Source of the DNA: Halovivax limisalsi
Lineage (GTDB): Archaea > Halobacteriota > Halobacteria > Halobacteriales > Natrialbaceae
Assembly (NCBI RefSeq): GCF_023093535.1
Contig: NZ_CP095757.1
Coordinates: forward strand, 744,001 to 808,000
Direction of reading: 5' to 3'
DNA: 64,000 bases
Of the stretch, positions 25,491-35,245 are shown one piece after another. Both the position numbers and the translations under genes were made by a program. Within the stretch, counting starts at the first letter, position 1; every line of letters begins with the position of its first letter. Under the pieces are notes generated by a model. That model ran no database searches. It was given only the letters and a program-made list of their open reading frames with translations, and was not told the origin of the DNA.

Positions 25491-25599
25491 GAGGTCTATT
25501 GATACCGACCTAGCGAAATGACTTTCGATACTGAGACATTATAAAAGACAATTCAGGTAGTAGCAACTTAGAAGTGGGGTCACCTATATCACCCAGATA

Positions 25600-26661
25600 A
25601 TGGATATTGACTCCAAAGTTGTTGATAGGCCAGTATTTGTCACGGGCGCAGATGGGTTTGTGGGTTCTCACCTAACCGACCGACTCGTTGATGCAGGCGC
25701 AGACGTACACGTTTTCGTTCGCGCGACGTCTAGCGGCGAGTTGAACAACATCGTTCACCAGTCCGAGGAAGTAACCGTCCACCGTGGGGACCTCCGGGAC
25801 AGTCATTCTGTCCGAGAAGCGTTATCGCAATTCCGAGATTACAGCGATTCGCTTATATTCCACCTCGCCGCGCAGGCCCACGTCGGTGAATCGTGGGAGA
25901 GACCGTACGAGACCATCCAGACAAATATCACTGGAACCCTGAACCTTCTGCAGGCTATCGTTGACCTCGATCTGGACGTCGCAAAGATCGACACCGCCGG
26001 GACAAGCGAAGAGTACGGGAATATCAAGGAAGAAATGCAGGACAAGCATAATTTCGAAGAGGATGGACGTGTTATTTTGGATGAACGGTCCCCCGTAAAT
26101 CCTACGAGCATCTACGCCACCTCCAAATTGGCGTCGGACTTCTTGACGATGAACTTTCACGATGGATACGGATTACCGACCGTCACAACACGAATGTTCA
26201 ACAACTACGGTCCTCGCCAGAACCCCAGGTATATTACGGGAACCATCATTACACAGGCGCTCGAACGGGACATCGTCGAACTTGGGAATCTTCAGCCGCG
26301 ACGTGACATGTGCTACGTGAGTGACGGGGTCCGGGGACACTTGCACGTGGCGCTCGAAGGGTCGCCCGGCGAACAGTACGTCTATGGGTACGGTGAGAAC
26401 ATTTCCATGCAGGAATGGACTGAACTCATTCTTGAAGTAGGCAGCGAGTACGGATACTGGGACAGGCCTGAAATCACCCAACGAGAGGACCGGTATCGCC
26501 CCGGCGATAGCGATGTTGAAGAACTTCTCGTCGGATACGAGAAGCTCAACGAAGAAACGGGCTGGGAGCCTGAAGTCGATTGGCGCCAGGGCGTTCGGAA
26601 CACTATCGACTGGTACGCGACGAATCGTGAACAGTGGTACGGGAGGGTCGACTGGCGATGA
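25600..26661 (+). CDS. gmd: GDP-mannose 4,6-dehydratase-like SDR
   Basis: This 353-residue extended SDR has the NAD(P) motif GADGFVGSH (16-24), a TSEEYG motif like the TSE-x-YG of GDP-mannose dehydratases, and the catalytic YATSK (Tyr172, Lys176). The [18 protein letters not shown] segment matches the substrate loop of this group. It would convert GDP-mannose to the 4-keto-6-deoxy sugar. It overlaps the next gene by ATGA, and that gene is a GDP-fucose synthase homologue, the usual next step. Confidence 0.82.
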   Translation: MDIDSKVVDRPVFVTGADGFVGSHLTDRLVDAGADVHVFVRATSSGELNNIVHQSEEVTVHRGDLRDSHSVREALSQFRDYSDSLIFHLAAQAHVGESWERPYETIQTNITGTLNLLQAIVDLDLDVAKIDTAGTSEEYGNIKEEMQDKHNFEEDGRVILDERSPVNPTSIYATSKLASDFLTMNFHDGYGLPTVTTRMFNNYGPRQNPRYITGTIITQALERDIVELGNLQPRRDMCYVSDGVRGHLHVALEGSPGEQYVYGYGENISMQEWTELILEVGSEYGYWDRPEITQREDRYRPGDSDVEELLVGYEKLNEETGWEPEVDWRQGVRNTIDWYATNREQWYGRVDWR

Positions 26662-27623
26662 ACCACGACTTCTGGGACGGGAAAACGGTCATGGTAACCG
26701 GTGGCGCCGGATTCCTCGGCAGTCATCTCGTGGAGGACCTCGAATCCCGCTCGGAGGATGTCGAAGTCTTCATCCCTCGAAGCGATGAGTATGATCTCCG
26801 CGAACGGGGCGACATCAGGCACGCCTTTCAGGATTCCGACGCAGACATCGTCATCCATCTCGCCGCCACCGTCGGCGGGATCGGCGCGAACCGGGACAAC
26901 CCGGGACGGTACTTCTACGACAACGCCATCATGGGCATTGAGCTGATTGAGATGGCCAGACGGTTCGATGTCGAGAAATTCACCATTCTCGGGACTATCT
27001 GTGCCTATCCCGAGAATACGCCCGTCCCATTCAGCGAAGAGGATCTCTTCAACGGGTATCCCGAACCAACAAACGCACCGTACGGGATCGCGAAAAAGGC
27101 ACTTCTCACTCAGTCGAAGGCGTACCGGAAGCAATACGATTTCAGTAGCATCTATCTGATGCCGGTCAATCTCTATGGACCTCGAGACGACTTCGATCTC
27201 GAAACGTCGCACGTGATCCCCGCGATTATCCGCAAGTGCGTCGAAGCGCGCGAACGTGGCGACGAATCGATTACTGCTTGGGGCACCGGTGAACCAACTC
27301 GGGAGTTCCTCTACGTCGAAGACGCAGCTGAGGGGATTCTTGACGCGACCGAACGCTACGACCAGAGTGATCCCGTCAATCTCGGTAGCGGCGACGAGAT
27401 CAGCATTCGCGCCCTCGTCGAGACGATCGCGGATGTGACGGACTTCGATGGCGCAATCGAATGGGATACGTCGAAGCCGGATGGTCAAATGCGACGCCGC
27501 CTAGACGTGTCTCGGGCCAGGGAGTATTTCGGCTGGGAAGCGGATACCGCCTTTGATATCGGTCTTCGTAAAACTGTGGAATGGTATGAGGAAAATAGGG
27601 GAAATATGGCAAATACCCGCTAA
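26658..27623 (+). CDS. fcl: GDP-L-fucose synthase-like epimerase/reductase
   Basis: This 321-residue SDR has GGAGFLGSH at 15-23, the family-specific [20 protein letters not shown], and catalytic YGIAK (Tyr142, Lys146). [11 protein letters not shown] near the C-terminus matches the KPDG-x-RKLLD of GDP-fucose synthases. I use the ATG at 26658 (ATGA overlap with the dehydratase gene), not the one at 26634. The product is probably GDP-L-fucose or a related deoxyhexose. Confidence 0.88.
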   Translation: MNHDFWDGKTVMVTGGAGFLGSHLVEDLESRSEDVEVFIPRSDEYDLRERGDIRHAFQDSDADIVIHLAATVGGIGANRDNPGRYFYDNAIMGIELIEMARRFDVEKFTILGTICAYPENTPVPFSEEDLFNGYPEPTNAPYGIAKKALLTQSKAYRKQYDFSSIYLMPVNLYGPRDDFDLETSHVIPAIIRKCVEARERGDESITAWGTGEPTREFLYVEDAAEGILDATERYDQSDPVNLGSGDEISIRALVETIADVTDFDGAIEWDTSKPDGQMRRRLDVSRAREYFGWEADTAFDIGLRKTVEWYEENRGNMANTR

Positions 27624-27680
27624 ATCATATATAGTTGGTTTATAAGGGGTCTACTGCGGGACTACAAGTTCGGGCCTTCC

Positions 27681-28802
27681 TCACATCTCACGGTCTATTG
27701 AACTGTCAACTCCGTTTCTCTCTAAGAGTTGGATATATCTCTCTGCCATTGTCCTCGCGGAATAGTTTTCAACAACCCACTCTCTAGCTGCCTCTATTGG
27801 AGCAGTTTCATCGCTTTCAACCAGGTCTCTTATTGCTGAGGCGATCTCCCTGGGGTTATTCGTATCCGTAAGCCTTCCAGCGTAAACCAGTTCGGCGATC
27901 CCTCCAGTTTTTGGAGCTACAACTGGTACCCCAGCCGATTGTGCTTCCAGTAGTACGGAGGGTTGACCCTCCGAACGCGAGGATAAAACAAAAATATCCG
28001 ATCGGTTATAATATTTATTAAGTAGGCCGTGGTCGACCCAACCTTCAAAACTAATTTTATCCCCCAAACCCAGCGATGCTGCCATATCTTTATATTGTTC
28101 GAATTTCGTCCCCTCACCAACTATTGTCAGGTGGTACTCTTTATCAACATCTGAACCCAAAATTTGGATTGTTTGTAGCAATAAATCTACCCTTTTCACC
28201 GGATCCAACCTACCGACATATAAGAGGTTTACTACATCTTCATTCGACTCCTTTTCATAACGGGGATGGAATCTGTCTACGTCCACCCCATTTGGGATAA
28301 TTGTGGGTTGGTTGCCGATCAAATTGTAGAGGTCTTCCTTGATATAGTCTCCTAACCCAACCACCTCGTCAGCTAATTTGAGGGCAATCCGTCCAAACGT
28401 TTTCGTGTATACGGTAGCAACGGTATCAACGACGTAGTTTCCGTATTTCCACTCTTCGCCCGGCAGTGCATCAACCGTTAAGATCGATGGAGTCCCTTTC
28501 GCTCTTGCCATCAGGACACTCAACACTGTCGGGATATATATACAGGAAACTGCGATTATAGCGTCGGCGGTTGTAATATGGCGACGTAATAGGAAGAGAA
28601 AACGCGGACTCGGAAGCGTATACCGGATTCCAGGTATAAACCAAGCTGGGTACGTCACAGTATCTATTCCCGATTCAGGGCTATAACTAAACCCAGAAGG
28701 CGCAAGGATTTTCACATCGTGGCCATCAGAGGAAAATTCTTCAGATAATATTTTAACCGTTTTCCGTATTTGTTTGGTTGGATTTATAAAAACTACCTTC
28801 AT
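27681..28802 (-). CDS. Glycosyltransferase family 4
   Basis: This 373-residue GT-B enzyme starts MKVVFINPTKQIRKTV and has the C-terminal donor-binding motifs LLYVGRLDPVKRVD and EGQPSVLLEAQSAGVPVVAP, with the E-x7-E pair typical of GT4. It is a retaining transferase using a nucleotide sugar; the acceptor is unknown. The ATG at 28802 is preferred to 28904 because it begins at the conserved first beta strand. Codon and base use are AT-richer than in the flanking blocks. Confidence 0.9.
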   Translation of the reverse strand: MKVVFINPTKQIRKTVKILSEEFSSDGHDVKILAPSGFSYSPESGIDTVTYPAWFIPGIRYTLPSPRFLFLLRRHITTADAIIAVSCIYIPTVLSVLMARAKGTPSILTVDALPGEEWKYGNYVVDTVATVYTKTFGRIALKLADEVVGLGDYIKEDLYNLIGNQPTIIPNGVDVDRFHPRYEKESNEDVVNLLYVGRLDPVKRVDLLLQTIQILGSDVDKEYHLTIVGEGTKFEQYKDMAASLGLGDKISFEGWVDHGLLNKYYNRSDIFVLSSRSEGQPSVLLEAQSAGVPVVAPKTGGIAELVYAGRLTDTNNPREIASAIRDLVESDETAPIEAAREWVVENYSARTMAERYIQLLERNGVDSSIDREM

Positions 28803-28865
28803 TGAACTGATGGCCGATTGTTGGCAACGCTGTCTTTTAATGCTATTGCCTCCAAGACCCGCCAT

Positions 28866-29933
28866 ATGGAAATGAGTTTCATTGGATTTACAGATGCTCG
28901 CCAATGGAAATTGGAAGAACCACTCAATTCAATTAGCGATACGAACGAGACGATAAAAATAGAACCGAGAAGCATAACCGATTACTTCTCGATGTTTCTT
29001 TCTGGTTTTAAATCAATCCGCAAAGACAATCCCGACATTCTCATAACAAATAATGATGGACTGGCTGGCTTCATCTGTGTCTTTCTTGGTCTTGTATTTC
29101 GAAAACCTACTATAATACATCTTGGAGGGAACTGCTGGTTGGGTCATCGGAAAAAATTGAAACATAGCTTTCATAATGTACATATCATGGATTTTTTCAA
29201 ACATTCCCTTTTTATCCTGCTAAATCATTTCACTTTCCGGTATGTAAGTGGTTGCTTTGCTGTTTCTGAGACGATTAAAGAGTGTGTCATTGAGAACACT
29301 ACGTTGACAGAGTCTTCCGTAGGCATTGTCCACACCCCGATAAAAAGAGACCACCACCAGTGTATAAATAAAAGTGATAGCAAAAGACTCCTCACCGTAA
29401 CGAATATGGACTTTAAGGGGAAGATTAAAGCAATAATACATTCATTGCCTGCGATTTCACGCACGCTCGAGGAACATCCTGACTGGGAATATTATATCGT
29501 GGGTTCTGGCGTATTCTCGGCTGAGTTAGAAGCTGCTATTGAAGAAGCCTGCTCGGAAGAGGTCCGTGACCAAATCAAAGTAACAGGGTACGTTGAGGAT
29601 GTTGAGAAGCTATATTCCACATCAAATATATTCATTTACCCATCTTTTGAAGATGGTTACCCATCAGTCGTGTTAGAGGCTCAACTATTTGAACTGCCGG
29701 TCATCTGTAATCGCGATCAAGGAATGAAGGAACAAATAACCGAAGGGTACAATGGATATTTTGTAAACATCAATTCACATGAGGCCTTCTCTCGCAAATT
29801 GGGGGACCTAATGGCAGAACCTAGTATGCAAGAACAACTAGGCAAAAACGGAAGAAGAAGGGTGAGTGAGGAAAACTCAATAAACAGGATTGGAGACGAT
29901 ATAAAACAAACATCAGCCAATATTCTATCGTAA
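28866..29933 (+). CDS. Glycosyltransferase family 4, N-terminus short
   Basis: This protein of about 355 residues has the GT4 C-terminal motifs VGSGVFSAELEAAI, IFIYPSFEDGYPSVVLEAQL and a clear E-x7-E. The N-terminal half (GNCWLGHRKK, FTFRYVSGCFAVSET) is less typical. The first ATG is at 28866, with a TTG at 28818 as an alternative. Only about 60 bases separate it from the divergent GT4 gene, so promoters must be compact. It is strikingly AT-rich for a haloarchaeon. Confidence 0.85.
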   Translation: MEMSFIGFTDARQWKLEEPLNSISDTNETIKIEPRSITDYFSMFLSGFKSIRKDNPDILITNNDGLAGFICVFLGLVFRKPTIIHLGGNCWLGHRKKLKHSFHNVHIMDFFKHSLFILLNHFTFRYVSGCFAVSETIKECVIENTTLTESSVGIVHTPIKRDHHQCINKSDSKRLLTVTNMDFKGKIKAIIHSLPAISRTLEEHPDWEYYIVGSGVFSAELEAAIEEACSEEVRDQIKVTGYVEDVEKLYSTSNIFIYPSFEDGYPSVVLEAQLFELPVICNRDQGMKEQITEGYNGYFVNINSHEAFSRKLGDLMAEPSMQEQLGKNGRRRVSEENSINRIGDDIKQTSANILS

Positions 29934-30577
29934 CTAGATGGGATTGATCACTATCTCTGAGATGGGGCTCATCCCCGTTGCAACTCACGATTTAGAAGGT
30001 GCAACCCCTTTGTACCAGAGCGAGATGTCGTCCGGAGCGTGGGACGAAACTTATACGCACCATGTCATCCACCGCCAGGATCCATCGTCCCGCAGCCATG
30101 GTTCTATCGTCGATGAGAACAATAGAAATTTGAAGATGATACACTTCGGGCGTCCGCGATGACGTCAACCCCGTTGATCACAACGAAAACCGAGCGAAGG
30201 ATTGACACCGACGTTCATAATGTAACGCGAACGTGGAGGACGATCTATCTCCTGCTTACGGTTATACTGTACGCCAAGTCCTAGGAGGTGATTTGGCCGA
30301 ATTCCCACTAGGTGATCTGCTAGTAAGCCTTATCAGAACGTCAGAGCTGGTCCCCCATGCCAAACCACTGGGTATCAACATCGCCGGTATTGAATTGGCT
30401 TAGAAGGAAGACTGGGTACGAGGTCACGTCCTTTGGATTTCACATTCACTGACGGTGGCTATATCTTCGGGATCAACAGGCTACACCTGGGGTGAAAACG
30501 AGGGTCCAGGAACAACCAACGATATCCATCGCGTCGGTCAAACCTGGCTAATTGGAAAGGAAGTCCGTGATTGAAAC
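29934..30577. other. Gene debris, no intact gene
   Basis: Short rightward frames of 74 codons (29938-30162) and 41 codons (30159-30284; contains TWRTIYLLLTVILYAK) overlap as ATGA. Another of 31 codons (30357-30452; WLRRKTGYEVTSFGF) follows. They read like fragments of real proteins, but none resembles a complete family I know. The stretch is probably the remains of one or two deleted glycan genes. Confidence 0.4.
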
Positions 30578-31576
30578 TTAATCAATATATCCTAACTCTT
30601 TGAGATGATCACGGGTTTCCTGACTCATGTCCATATTCACTGTCTTGGACGCGTCGGTTGTCTTGTGGTTTTGTAGTTCATCTTCCAATACGTCACGGAA
30701 GTTTTCCATTTCCACTCCCCGCTCACCCCAGAGTGGCTTCGTACTCCCGACGAACGCTCGATGAGAATGCAGTCCGGAATCCTCCATACCGTGATCAGAG
30801 ACGACCACTAACGTGTCTTCATCGGGATCAAGCTCAGCGAGAACTTGTTCGGTGATTGCATCATAATGGCGATACCATTGTCGCATGACAATATCCGAAT
30901 CGGCGAACATGTGCTGCATGAAATCCAGACCGGCAAAGTGCGAAAAGACAAGATCGTGCCCTCGAGTTGTCGCATGAAGGGTCTGGGAAAGCTTCGCTGC
31001 GTCTAGCTCAAATGCGCGCTGTTGAAATTCCGAAGCAGTGACGTTAAGAACGTTATCGGAAACGTTCGTTCCATCAGCCGGCCGATCCATCATCGCATTC
31101 AACTCGTAGTTGCGTTGGTCTTCATTGATACCAGGCAGAGAAATGAGTACGGGATCAGTAGCAGCTGACCACAGAGATGGACGCTCATGTAACATCCTTG
31201 CGCCTGCAGAGTGTTTGTCGAAGTTTATCTTGTGACGTTCGTAAAGTCCAAGTTTCATTGCGATTCGGCCGACAACAGGCTTAACCGAGTCCGGCAGTAG
31301 CCTCGCCGCAAGAGTTTCAACTCCACTCGTCCGATCATCGCCACTATCAATAGTTGATTTATATCCCGGAACTTGTTCGAAATATTCTGGCCAAAGGGTT
31401 TTCGGGTTTTCTCCTATTAGCATAGCAGGCCAGAGAACCTGCGTAATAAGTTCGCCCGCAGCGAGATTCTCAAAAGGTGCGAGTTCTTTCTGCTCCTCTA
31501 AACTCTCGATAGTTGGTGTAGGATACTGTTGATACCGACGAGCATCCCAACTGTCTAAACCGAGGACAACGAGCAT
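30578..31576 (-). CDS. Alkaline-phosphatase-superfamily protein (nucleotide pyrophosphatase/PGM-like)
   Basis: This 332-residue protein begins LVVLGLDSWDARR, supplying the first metal aspartate. It has VFSHFAGLDFMQHMF (Asp/His ligands) and VVVSDHGMEDSGLHSHRAF (Asp-His pair plus His) later. These are the ligands of the type I phosphodiesterase/phosphoglycerate-mutase branch. It ends in a KELGYID tail like its relatives at 8526 and 32132. No signal peptide is seen. A TATA-like AAATCTAAAT lies 28 bases before the ATG. The role on the glycan is unknown. Confidence 0.85.
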   Translation of the reverse strand: MLVVLGLDSWDARRYQQYPTPTIESLEEQKELAPFENLAAGELITQVLWPAMLIGENPKTLWPEYFEQVPGYKSTIDSGDDRTSGVETLAARLLPDSVKPVVGRIAMKLGLYERHKINFDKHSAGARMLHERPSLWSAATDPVLISLPGINEDQRNYELNAMMDRPADGTNVSDNVLNVTASEFQQRAFELDAAKLSQTLHATTRGHDLVFSHFAGLDFMQHMFADSDIVMRQWYRHYDAITEQVLAELDPDEDTLVVVSDHGMEDSGLHSHRAFVGSTKPLWGERGVEMENFRDVLEDELQNHKTTDASKTVNMDMSQETRDHLKELGYID

Positions 31577-32131
31577 ATTGTTGAATATAATGGACGCCGT
31601 ATTTAGATTTGCTTAAATAAAGTGATGGATGTTGACGGCAGTGGCATTGCCACCCTCTACGTTCATCGGCCAGAGAACGTCTGGGCTGGAGTCGGTGAGG
31701 CCGCTGGATTTGGCTATTTACCTACAAACGCTAATTTGTCCAGCACCGTTTTGAGAAATTTCTTCGGAATGTAGAAACCAAGTCAGGACGTGGAGTCTCT
31801 CACCGAACCGACGGCGGAGAGCGAAAACGTGGTCACGATGTTCGACCGAAGATGGTAGTTTTATCACCTATTCTAGCATTGTCTGCTGCACGGACGTGGT
31901 AACCTTCCGCTTCTCGGCCTCAGATGAGAACGATTGTGTTGGCCGGCTCGAACGGATAAGTAGTTCTGGCAGTGTAATGTTAACTGGCACGTGGTGATCG
32001 ACACGACTGGCGTCGATCGCCTGAACCTCGCACAGATCACGCAGTTCAGTCGAAGACAGCTATCCGCCGGATCGGTAGCTTCCGTTCTTGGTTTCGATCT
32101 ACAGGGTTAGTCTAAAGATTCTTTTGACGCT
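31577..32131. other. Intergenic stretch with gene fragments
   Basis: A 49-codon rightward frame (31625-31774; MDVDGSGIATLYVHRP) and a frame ending near 32109 (VIDTTGVDRLNLAQITQF) look protein-like but match nothing I can name. TATA-like TCTAAAG at 32110-32116 may serve the gene at 32132. Confidence 0.35.
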
Positions 32132-33121
32132 ATGGCGCGGGTGGAACAGCTTCATCCCTCTGGTATACTAGGCCAAGATATATATTTCCGTGATGGGAAG
32201 TCCTTCTGGATGAATGTCCTACGGCGAATGCAAACGGGTGCTCGACATCCTCGGATCGCCCTCGCGTATTGCAAACGAAAGTATCTGACAGCCCAAAGAG
32301 AGTTTGAATATTGGAAGTCCGGAGAGAGGTATAATCAATCCGGTATCGATATTTTTGACGAGGATTGGGATAACCTGATTCTTTTGGATGCATGTCGATT
32401 CGACGCCTATAAGAGCCAATCAATAATTTCTGGAAGTCTTGAGTCCCGCGAGTCGCGGGGAAGTATGAGTTCAGAGTTTATCCGCGGCAACTTCGAGGAT
32501 AAGCAGCTTCATGATGTCGTGTATGTGTCTGCCAATTATTGGTTTGAACTTCTCCAGGAAGATCTCGACGCAAGTCTCCATTCGTTCGAACCAGTTGCGA
32601 GGGATGCTTTTGATGGTGTGACGACTCGTGCAGAGAGTGTGACTGAAGCCGCAATCGAAGCAAATCAGTGTTTCCCGAAGAAGCGTCTCATCGTGCATTA
32701 TCTTCAACCACATTCCCCATATTTCCACCGTGATGGTTCTGAATGGTTCCGGCTGCCAGCTGCTGAACGGCCAGAGATGCTAACGGAGAAACCTCCCACA
32801 ATAGATAAAATACAGGAAGCTTATAAAATAAATCTCGAGTACGTCCTCGAGGAGGTCGAAAAGTTGCTTCCCGACTTAGTCGGTAAAACCGTTATCTCAT
32901 CGGACCACGGTGAGCTTCTCGGAGAGCGATTGACACCTCTCCCATTTCGGAAATTTGACCACCCAGAAGGTTATCATGTTGATGAGTTGCTCCGTGTCCC
33001 TTGGGATATTCACGAGAGTGAACAGCGCAAGGAGATCGTTTCTGAACCTCCTAATGAAAGGAACAAGATTGAAAAAACTGATATCGAAGAAAACCTGCGT
33101 GACTTAGGGTACATTGTATAG
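32132..33121 (+). CDS. Alkaline-phosphatase/sulfatase-fold protein, paralogue of 8526
   Basis: This 329-residue protein has LILLDACRFDAYK (84-91), LIVHYLQPHSPYF and SSDHGELLGE, ending ENLRDLGYIV. These are the same landmarks as the protein at 8526-9641, although the rest differs. It likely acts in the cytoplasm. Two copies of one family, one in each glycan block, suggest a specific function in modifying each glycan. Confidence 0.85.
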   Translation: MARVEQLHPSGILGQDIYFRDGKSFWMNVLRRMQTGARHPRIALAYCKRKYLTAQREFEYWKSGERYNQSGIDIFDEDWDNLILLDACRFDAYKSQSIISGSLESRESRGSMSSEFIRGNFEDKQLHDVVYVSANYWFELLQEDLDASLHSFEPVARDAFDGVTTRAESVTEAAIEANQCFPKKRLIVHYLQPHSPYFHRDGSEWFRLPAAERPEMLTEKPPTIDKIQEAYKINLEYVLEEVEKLLPDLVGKTVISSDHGELLGERLTPLPFRKFDHPEGYHVDELLRVPWDIHESEQRKEIVSEPPNERNKIEKTDIEENLRDLGYIV

Positions 33122-33225
33122 CGGTATTGGATAAGAAACGGGGTGTGGGGCTTTCCAAGGAATTACTGGGACGTTTCCCTCTGACTTATCCATATTGTAC
33201 CGGTGATTGCTGGAACCTGTCGAAT

Positions 33226-35091
33226 TCATACTCTACTACAGAAACTCCATAAGCCACCCACCTTCCCCGAGTTGTACACTCTGTTTCTTGTTTCGGTAAG
33301 TTCTCTCAACCCCGAGTTATCGACAATAAGTTGGTTATTGGCGTTTTTCACAGAATGGCCGGACCACCTCTGTGAATAAATGAATAAGCTATCTTCACAC
33401 GATTCTAGAGAGTTTCTCGTTAACACTGTGGTAGAATAATCATCAGCGCGTTCAGATACTACCGTACGGGTTATCCACATTGATGATATTCCGGGTGGAT
33501 TATGGTTCTTGATAAATTCGGCCACAATAGTTAGTTGAGCGTTTGTCTCGTCAGAGAAGGAATTGCTAGTTGGATTTGGTTCGTCGGGCCTTAGTCCATC
33601 TAGATCGTCAGCCACAGCGAGAGGAGCACTAACTGCGAGAATAATCATAAGAACGATAGCGAATACATTCACCCGGTTGCCGGTGCTTTCAAGGAACCCA
33701 TGCATAGAATACCCAATGAAAAATATGGAAAATATGGCAATTACGAGCGTAAATCTATACATTCCGGGAAAAATTTGGGGTGTTTTAAGAATAAACAAGG
33801 AACCTATCACTCCTACTATCACGAACTCAATATCTATTCCATAATCATATGTTTTGTAGACGAAAGATAGGATCCCGAATACCACTATGATAGCAAACAG
33901 AATATTATAAATCCCATCGAATGTCACAAACCAGAGGAACGTGTCAGATAAACCTGGCCCCTCACTTATGCGGAATGGCCCAAAACCCCCAACCGGTTTT
34001 CCGGTGGTCGACGGACCAGAGGTGAATAATTTAGCGAAAAGAATTGATATGAGGTCGCGAATAAACCAGGGGCCTGCATACGCCCAATACGACACGGCCG
34101 CGATTATGATAAATAGGAATGAGATAGCCGGCTTGTATGATCTTCCCCTCCCAAAAATAGTCGTGGAGAGAAGAACGGCACCAATTACTACTGAGATGAA
34201 AACGAGAGTGAGGTGATGGGTGAGTATAAGGAGTATGCCAAACAGAGCAACCATACCTTTGATTATTTTCGATTGGTTTTTATATAATGCATATATCAAA
34301 AACGATGCGACGATTACGGCTATCAACTGAGGATAGAAATACGTTGTATAGTAAGAAAAGGGGCTTATAATTATTATTGCCAGAGCACTGTACGCCCCAA
34401 TCTTTTTCCCAAACACATCAGCTCCGGTGTAGTAAAATAGGAATACAATTTGGGGGAGCAATATTATTCCAACTAGCATTACAGAATCGTAAACTGGTGC
34501 TGCAGCAATTATGGATACCGATGCTACGATCAAGTGATAGATGGGAAATCGAGAATAGGTCCCTTCGATAGCGTATATGTTATTATATTCAAGAAGATTC
34601 TGAATAGAGGGGATATGAACGAGGAGATCTCCATTCCCGAAATAGAAGCCTGTAGCGAGGTACTTTGTCAGAGGGGGTATAAAAAAGCATATGGCGACAG
34701 CAGCAATCGCGTGATCGTATTTCCCCCCTGTTATATTCGCGATAGCTAATACTGTTCCGATGGGGAGAAAAACGAGAAGTGGTATGAGTCGATGGCCAAG
34801 AGTAGCTGATACAACGATACAGAGACATGCAGCAATCAGGGTTATCTTCCAAGTATACCGGCCCCGGACGGATTGGAGCTCCGCTGACGGCATTTCCTCT
34901 CGATATATAAACATTAACCCCCCAATGATTAAAGAGAGGAGAGGATATGTGCCCCGGAGTATGACGCTGTCGTCCAGAACGTGACTGCCGATGGCTAACG
35001 CAAGTAGATACAAGATTGAACAGAGCCCAACTAACAAATTCGGCCGAAGGGGTACTTCAAATTCGTCTCGGTCAAGCAGTGGATAGTACAT
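33226..35091 (-). CDS. Polytopic membrane protein, GT-C-like transferase or polymerase
   Basis: This 621-residue protein has about 14 predicted membrane helices over the first 490 residues, then a soluble C-terminal domain of about 120 residues. An acidic-His motif (GNGDLLVHIPSIQ) after the early helices lies in the first big extracytoplasmic loop, as in GT-C transferases that use lipid-linked donors. An O-antigen-polymerase role is an alternative. It is surrounded by GT4 and GT2 genes. I cannot decide between transferase and polymerase from sequence alone. Confidence 0.72.
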   Translation of the reverse strand: MYYPLLDRDEFEVPLRPNLLVGLCSILYLLALAIGSHVLDDSVILRGTYPLLSLIIGGLMFIYREEMPSAELQSVRGRYTWKITLIAACLCIVVSATLGHRLIPLLVFLPIGTVLAIANITGGKYDHAIAAVAICFFIPPLTKYLATGFYFGNGDLLVHIPSIQNLLEYNNIYAIEGTYSRFPIYHLIVASVSIIAAAPVYDSVMLVGIILLPQIVFLFYYTGADVFGKKIGAYSALAIIIISPFSYYTTYFYPQLIAVIVASFLIYALYKNQSKIIKGMVALFGILLILTHHLTLVFISVVIGAVLLSTTIFGRGRSYKPAISFLFIIIAAVSYWAYAGPWFIRDLISILFAKLFTSGPSTTGKPVGGFGPFRISEGPGLSDTFLWFVTFDGIYNILFAIIVVFGILSFVYKTYDYGIDIEFVIVGVIGSLFILKTPQIFPGMYRFTLVIAIFSIFFIGYSMHGFLESTGNRVNVFAIVLMIILAVSAPLAVADDLDGLRPDEPNPTSNSFSDETNAQLTIVAEFIKNHNPPGISSMWITRTVVSERADDYSTTVLTRNSLESCEDSLFIYSQRWSGHSVKNANNQLIVDNSGLRELTETRNRVYNSGKVGGLWSFCSRV

Positions 35092-35245
35092 GATGTTCTA
35101 TTGAGAGCGATCGTGCGGTAGAGTATGCATTTTAGGTAGTGTTACATGTGGGTATGGTCTTTCTGACGAACCCACGTGCGGTTTTTGTAAACTTAATATT
35201 CGGACCGTCATATTAATTTTGCTGTATCTATAGCTATTAATGCAA

